The translations under genes were made by a program, and so were the position numbers. Below the pieces are notes generated by a model. It did not search any database, was not told the DNA's origin, and worked only from the letters and a program-made list of their open reading frames with translations. A DNA stretch of 8,262 nt from Candidatus Scatomorpha stercorigallinarum. GTDB lineage: Bacteria > Bacillota_A > Clostridia > Oscillospirales > Oscillospiraceae. Positions within the stretch are counted from its first letter, which is position 1, and the number at the start of each line of letters is the position of its first letter. Below, piece by piece: positions 5,392-8,262 of this stretch. The DNA lies in contig DVOV01000119.1 in NCBI GenBank assembly GCA_018713375.1, positions 1 through 8,262 on the forward strand, in the 5' to 3' direction.

Positions 5392-6711
5392 TCAGGCGGC
5401 CTCTTCCCCGCCATCATAGGCGAAGTCCAGCTCCGGGGCGCCGTAGAACTCGTACAGCGCGTCGAGCCCGGCGGCCATGTCGGCGTACACCTCGTTGGTG
5501 ATGAAGTTCCAGGGCTCGCCGCTCTCATAGGAGTCGAGCGCCGAATGCAGGTCCACCATGCGGTAGTGCCAGCCGTAGTCGTTGATGTCGTAATCATAGA
5601 GGTCGGCCATGAAGATGGGCCGGTAGGAGACGCCCTCGATCCAGGCCTCGCCCGTGTCCGTGTCCTTCATCAGCTGGATGTTGAGGATGGAGGAAATGTC
5701 GGTATAGGCGTCGTTCTGGCAGGAGAGGAAATTGCCCAGCGAGTAGCAGATAAAGCCCGTGCGCCGCTCGCCGCTGCTGTCGATGACCTCGCGCAGTTCC
5801 ATGGGCTGCGGCACGCGGCATTTGCCGCCGATGATGATGTCCGCGCCGTTCTCAAAGAGGAAATCGGCGATCTCCTGCTGCTGGGTGTTGGGCTGGGTGG
5901 CGAATTCGTCGCCCCAGCTCATGAATACGAACACGATGTCCGCGGCCTCGCACGCGGCCGCCAGGTCGCTCTGCATGAGCTCATAGTCCACGTCCAGCCC
6001 GTCGCCCAGGTAGTCCGCAGTGCAGATGCTCACTGCGTATTCAAAGCCGGCCACAGGGATGTCGTTCGTATCGCAGGTGTAGGAGAGGAAAGCCACGGAG
6101 ACGCCGCCCACATCGGCGACGGTGTAGTTGCCCGCGGCGCGGGCCTCCTCGCTGCTGTAGGTGCCGACGTGGCTGAGCCCGGCGGACTCCAGCGCGCCAA
6201 GCGTGGCGTCAATGCCGTCCTTATAGGAGTCCACCGCGTGGCTGGTGCCGGTATTTACCAGGTCGAAGCCCACGCCGGCGATTGAAGACGCCAGCGAGGC
6301 CGGCGACTTGAACAGCGGATAGGCCGTATACGGCCCCGAGCCGGAGAGCGTGGTGACCAGCGAGCAGACGGCATAGTCAGCCCCGGAGATATACTGCCCG
6401 AGGATGCCGAAAATTGGCGTGTAGTCATATCCGTCCGCCGTCTGCGCCTCGGCGTTGAGGCCCGTGTGCATGACGATGTCGCCGCCCACGGCCAGCGTGG
6501 AGCTGATGGTGTTTACGTGCTCCGGAGTGGGCGTGGAAGCCGGCGTGACGGTGTTGTCGGCGCTGGGCTCGGCGGTCTCGGGAGCCGGCGTTTCGCTCTC
6601 TGCGGGCACATCCTGCCCGGAGCGCGCCACGGCGGCGATGATGATGGCGCCGACGACGAGCACGATGACCGCCGCCAGGGCGATGAGCAATATCTTCAGC
6701 TTTTTGTTCAT
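5392..6711 (-). CDS. Membrane-anchored CapA-family protein, probable pseudoenzyme
   Basis: A 439-residue protein with one N-terminal membrane segment (about residues 6-29) after a Lys-rich start, so it is anchored with the bulk outside. A Pro/Thr/Glu-rich linker (33-66) leads to a CapA/PGA_cap domain (PF09587, about 70-390), a metallophosphatase-like fold linked to poly-gamma-glutamate capsule and wall polymers. Landmarks: LAVGGDIVMHTGL (73-85), YDYTPIFGILGQYISGADYA, HVGTYSSEEA (181-190), VAFLSYTCDTNDIPV and YSLGNFLS. D78 and H158 are kept, but the usual Glu of NLET is V119, the NNH motif reads TSH (156-158), the HWG His is S265 and the HxH pair near 297-299 is KCR. It is therefore probably not catalytic. 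The ATG at 6711 is chosen by AAAGGA 8 bases upstream, the membrane segment and a promoter just before it; the frame is open further upstream without meaning. It heads the HAD-ruvCAB cluster. Confidence 0.88.
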   Translation of the reverse strand: MNKKLKILLIALAAVIVLVVGAIIIAAVARSGQDVPAESETPAPETAEPSADNTVTPASTPTPEHVNTISSTLAVGGDIVMHTGLNAEAQTADGYDYTPIFGILGQYISGADYAVCSLVTTLSGSGPYTAYPLFKSPASLASSIAGVGFDLVNTGTSHAVDSYKDGIDATLGALESAGLSHVGTYSSEEARAAGNYTVADVGGVSVAFLSYTCDTNDIPVAGFEYAVSICTADYLGDGLDVDYELMQSDLAAACEAADIVFVFMSWGDEFATQPNTQQQEIADFLFENGADIIIGGKCRVPQPMELREVIDSSGERRTGFICYSLGNFLSCQNDAYTDISSILNIQLMKDTDTGEAWIEGVSYRPIFMADLYDYDINDYGWHYRMVDLHSALDSYESGEPWNFITNEVYADMAAGLDALYEFYGAPELDFAYDGGEEAA

Positions 6712-6741
6712 GACAACGTTCCTTTGCGAAGGTGATACTTG

Positions 6742-6770
6742 ATGATAGCACATCCCACCCGAAAATGCAA
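6742..6770 (-). promoter_or_regulatory. Extended -10 promoter of the capA-HAD-ruvCAB transcript
   Basis: On the minus strand, TTGCAT (6770-6765), a 17-base spacer and TATCAT (6747-6742) preceded by TGC, an extended -10 arrangement. The predicted start near 6735 gives a leader of about 24 bases containing AAAGGA before the capA ATG at 6711. No other promoter of this quality is visible upstream of ruvC. Confidence 0.72.
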
Positions 6771-6788
6771 ATCCTCTACGCAGTGCGG

Positions 6789-6817
6789 TTGAAATATCGC
6801 CCGCGCCGTGATAGGAT
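6789..6817 (+). promoter_or_regulatory. Possible promoter of the RlmD-type gene
   Basis: On the plus strand, TTGAAA (6789-6794), a 17-base spacer and TAGGAT (6812-6817) preceded by TGA. The -10 matches only four of six bases, helped by the TG extension. Transcription would begin within a base or two of the ATG at 6824, so the message would be almost leaderless. The AGGA that could serve as ribosome binding site (6813-6816) lies inside this -10. A weaker alternative further upstream cannot be excluded. Confidence 0.4.
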
Positions 6818-6823
6818 ATCGAC

Positions 6824-8262
6824 ATGGAAATTTTGAAGAAAAATGACATATATGAGTGCGAAGTCAGCGGCTCCACCTCGGAGGGCCACGGCGTCTGCCG
6901 CATAGCCGGGCGCGCCGTTTTTGTTCCTCGCGCCCTGCCAGGCGAGCTCTGGCGCGTGCGCGCCGTCAAGGTCACGGCCGGCGTGGCATATGGCCGCGGC
7001 GAGGAGCTGCTGCGCCCCTCCCCCGACCGCTGCGAGCCGGCCTGCCCGGCCTATGGCCGCTGCGGCGGCTGCTCGATGATGCACATGAGCTACGAAGCGG
7101 AGCTGAGGATGAAGCTCGCGCGGGTGAACGACGCCCTGCGCCGCATAGGCGGCCTCGATGTCGAGGCGGGCGCCATCCTTCCCGCGGCAGAGCCGCTGAG
7201 ATACCGCAACAAGGCCATTTTCGCCATCGCCGGCACGCCGGACGGCCCCGCTTTCGGCTTTTACCGCCGCGGCAGCCACGACCTGGTGCCCGTGACGGAC
7301 TGCTTGCTGCAGCCGGGCGAGGCCTCCGCCTGCGCCGCTGCCGTCTGCGGCTTCATGCGCGAACACGCTATCCCCGCTTACGACCCCGCGAGCGGCCGCG
7401 GCGCGGTGCGCCATGTGTTCGTGCGGCGCGCGCGGGATGGCCGCGCCGTCTGCTGCGTGGTCTCCGCCTCCGGGTTGGGGGCGGCCACCGCAGAACTGCC
7501 GGCATATCTGCGCTCGCGCTGCCCCTCGCTCACGGGCGTTGTGCTGAATATCAACCGCAGCCGCGGCAATACGGTCCTTGCCGGGGACTTCTATACGCTC
7601 TGGGGCCAGGCCGAGCTGCGGGACACGCTCTGCGGCTTCAGTTTTGACCTCTCGCCGCAGTCATTCTTCCAGATAAACCCGCCTCAGGCGGAAAAGCTCT
7701 ACGACATTGCGGTGGCCTATGCCGCCCCGCCGGGCACAGGTACTGTGCTTGACCTTTACTGCGGCGCGGGCACCATCAGCCTCTGCCTTGCGCGCGGCGC
7801 ACAGCGCGTCATCGGCGCGGAGATCGTGCCGGAGGCGGTGGAAAACTCCCGTGCAAACGCCGCCGCCAACGGCGTGAAGAATGCCGAGTTCATCTGCGCG
7901 GATGCCGGCGAGGCCGCCGCCGAGTTCGCGCGCCGCGGCCTGCGGCCGGAGGCGGTGACGGTAGATCCCCCGCGCAAGGGCATGAGCCGCGAGGCCGTGC
8001 TCGCCGTGTGCTCGATGTCGCCGCAGCGCATAGCCTACGTCTCCTGCGACCCCGCAACCCTCGCCCGCGACCTCGCCGTCTTCGCTCAGAATGGCTATAC
8101 TCCCATATCCGCCACCGCCGTGGACATGTTCCCACGTACGGAACACGTGGAGACGGTAATGCTTTTGTGCCAACAAAAACCGGATGACCACATATATGTT
8201 GAGCTTGACTTGGATGAACTGGACGCCACGTCGGCTGAGACTAAGGCAACTTATCAGGAAAT
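6824..8262 (+). CDS. 23S rRNA (uracil-C5)-methyltransferase, RlmD/TrmA family, 3' end outside window
   Basis: The frame is open from the ATG at 6824 to the window end (479 codons). An N-terminal TRAM domain (about 1-60) is followed by a [4Fe-4S] cysteine set C74, C80, C83 and C160, spaced C-x5-C-x2-C as in RlmD. The SAM motif is VLDLYCGAGTIS (from about 308), then DPPRKG (381-386), the catalytic nucleophile C408 in YVSCDPATLARDL, and the base E443 in FPRTEHVETV. The protein should methylate C5 of a uridine in 23S rRNA, but RlmD, RlmCD and related specificities cannot be separated here. A typical RlmD stops soon after HVETVMLL. This one continues with an acidic extension (KPDDHIYVELDLDELDATSA, then ETKATYQE) that is cut off by the window. 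It is divergent from capA; a weak AGGA lies 7 bases before the ATG. Confidence 0.93.
   Translation, partial: MEILKKNDIYECEVSGSTSEGHGVCRIAGRAVFVPRALPGELWRVRAVKVTAGVAYGRGEELLRPSPDRCEPACPAYGRCGGCSMMHMSYEAELRMKLARVNDALRRIGGLDVEAGAILPAAEPLRYRNKAIFAIAGTPDGPAFGFYRRGSHDLVPVTDCLLQPGEASACAAAVCGFMREHAIPAYDPASGRGAVRHVFVRRARDGRAVCCVVSASGLGAATAELPAYLRSRCPSLTGVVLNINRSRGNTVLAGDFYTLWGQAELRDTLCGFSFDLSPQSFFQINPPQAEKLYDIAVAYAAPPGTGTVLDLYCGAGTISLCLARGAQRVIGAEIVPEAVENSRANAAANGVKNAEFICADAGEAAAEFARRGLRPEAVTVDPPRKGMSREAVLAVCSMSPQRIAYVSCDPATLARDLAVFAQNGYTPISATAVDMFPRTEHVETVMLLCQQKPDDHIYVELDLDELDATSAETKATYQE

Noticed and set aside
4160..5419. A 419-codon open frame on the plus strand opposite ruvC and the HAD gene.
   Set aside because: It is the mirror of two clear genes in GC-rich DNA. 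Its translation is rich in Arg, His, Val and Ala with no recognisable domain, and it has no ribosome binding site.
5815..5823. Possibility that Lys-Cys-Arg in the CapA protein arises from a frameshift or sequencing error.
   Set aside because: The residues on both sides (DIIIGG and VPQPMEL) match the family in the same frame, so no insertion or deletion can explain it.
6721..6732. Small inverted repeat CCTT-TGCG-AAGG next to the capA binding site, a possible RNA switch.
   Set aside because: Only four base pairs with a tetraloop; too weak to call a regulatory hairpin.
6712..6975. Upstream extension of the capA reading frame by 88 codons.
   Set aside because: It would run through the capA promoter and over the start of the divergent gene, and it would put the membrane segment in the middle of the protein. 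The ATG at 6711 has a binding site and a promoter.
6776..7414. A 212-codon minus-strand frame and overlapping plus-strand frames inside the RlmD-type gene.
   Set aside because: The plus-strand frame from 6824 carries all RlmD motifs in order; the others are shadows caused by high GC.
1..8262. Search by eye for CRISPR repeats, tRNA genes, riboswitches, toxin-antitoxin or defence genes.
   Set aside because: No regularly spaced repeats, cloverleaf sequences or recognisable defence domains were found. No gap between genes exceeds about 120 bases.

Overview
The window is GC-rich and gene-dense, and looks like part of a chromosome of an uncultured, probably gut-associated Clostridia (Bacillota), possibly near Oscillospirales. 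The evidence is strong GGAGG-type ribosome binding sites, a SigH-like sigma factor, a trmK-nif3 pair, a ruvC-ruvA-ruvB cluster, two small Cys-rich proteins typical of Clostridia, and an RlmD-type methyltransferase with a Clostridia-style C-terminal extension. The taxonomic placement is inference.

Left edge (1 to about 207): the 3' end of an IS3-family insertion sequence, with the last 67 residues of its transposase. It is inserted into nif3, of which only the first ~50 codons remain (194-346, minus strand).

Left block (about 194-2385, all minus strand, read right to left): a clear sigma-A-type promoter (TTGACT-16 bp-TATAAT), a SigH-like sigma factor, a tandem zinc-ribbon protein, an intrinsic terminator, a DUF1858 CxxC protein, a second intrinsic terminator, trmK, and the truncated nif3. 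Both terminators sit directly against the ribosome binding site of the next gene, leaving almost no room for a new promoter. The block therefore looks like one transcript with stepwise attenuation.

Middle block (2388-6770, all minus strand): a good promoter (TTGCAT-17 bp-TATCAT) drives a membrane-anchored CapA-family protein, a HAD hydrolase, then ruvC, ruvA and ruvB (Holliday-junction resolvase and branch-migration motor), ending at a terminator. The genes are closely packed or overlapping, so a CapA-HAD-RuvCAB operon is likely. The CapA protein keeps the family fold but has lost most of its conserved active-site positions.

Right edge (6824-8262, plus strand): a divergently transcribed RlmD/TrmA-family 23S rRNA uracil-C5 methyltransferase with an intact Fe-S cysteine set and catalytic motifs. 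It runs off the window inside an acidic C-terminal extension.

Most genes are housekeeping (RNA methylation, recombination repair, transcription). I see no phage, CRISPR, toxin-antitoxin or defence locus. The points most worth a second look are the probable pseudoenzyme CapA, the terminator-against-RBS architecture, the IS disruption of nif3 and the RlmD extension.
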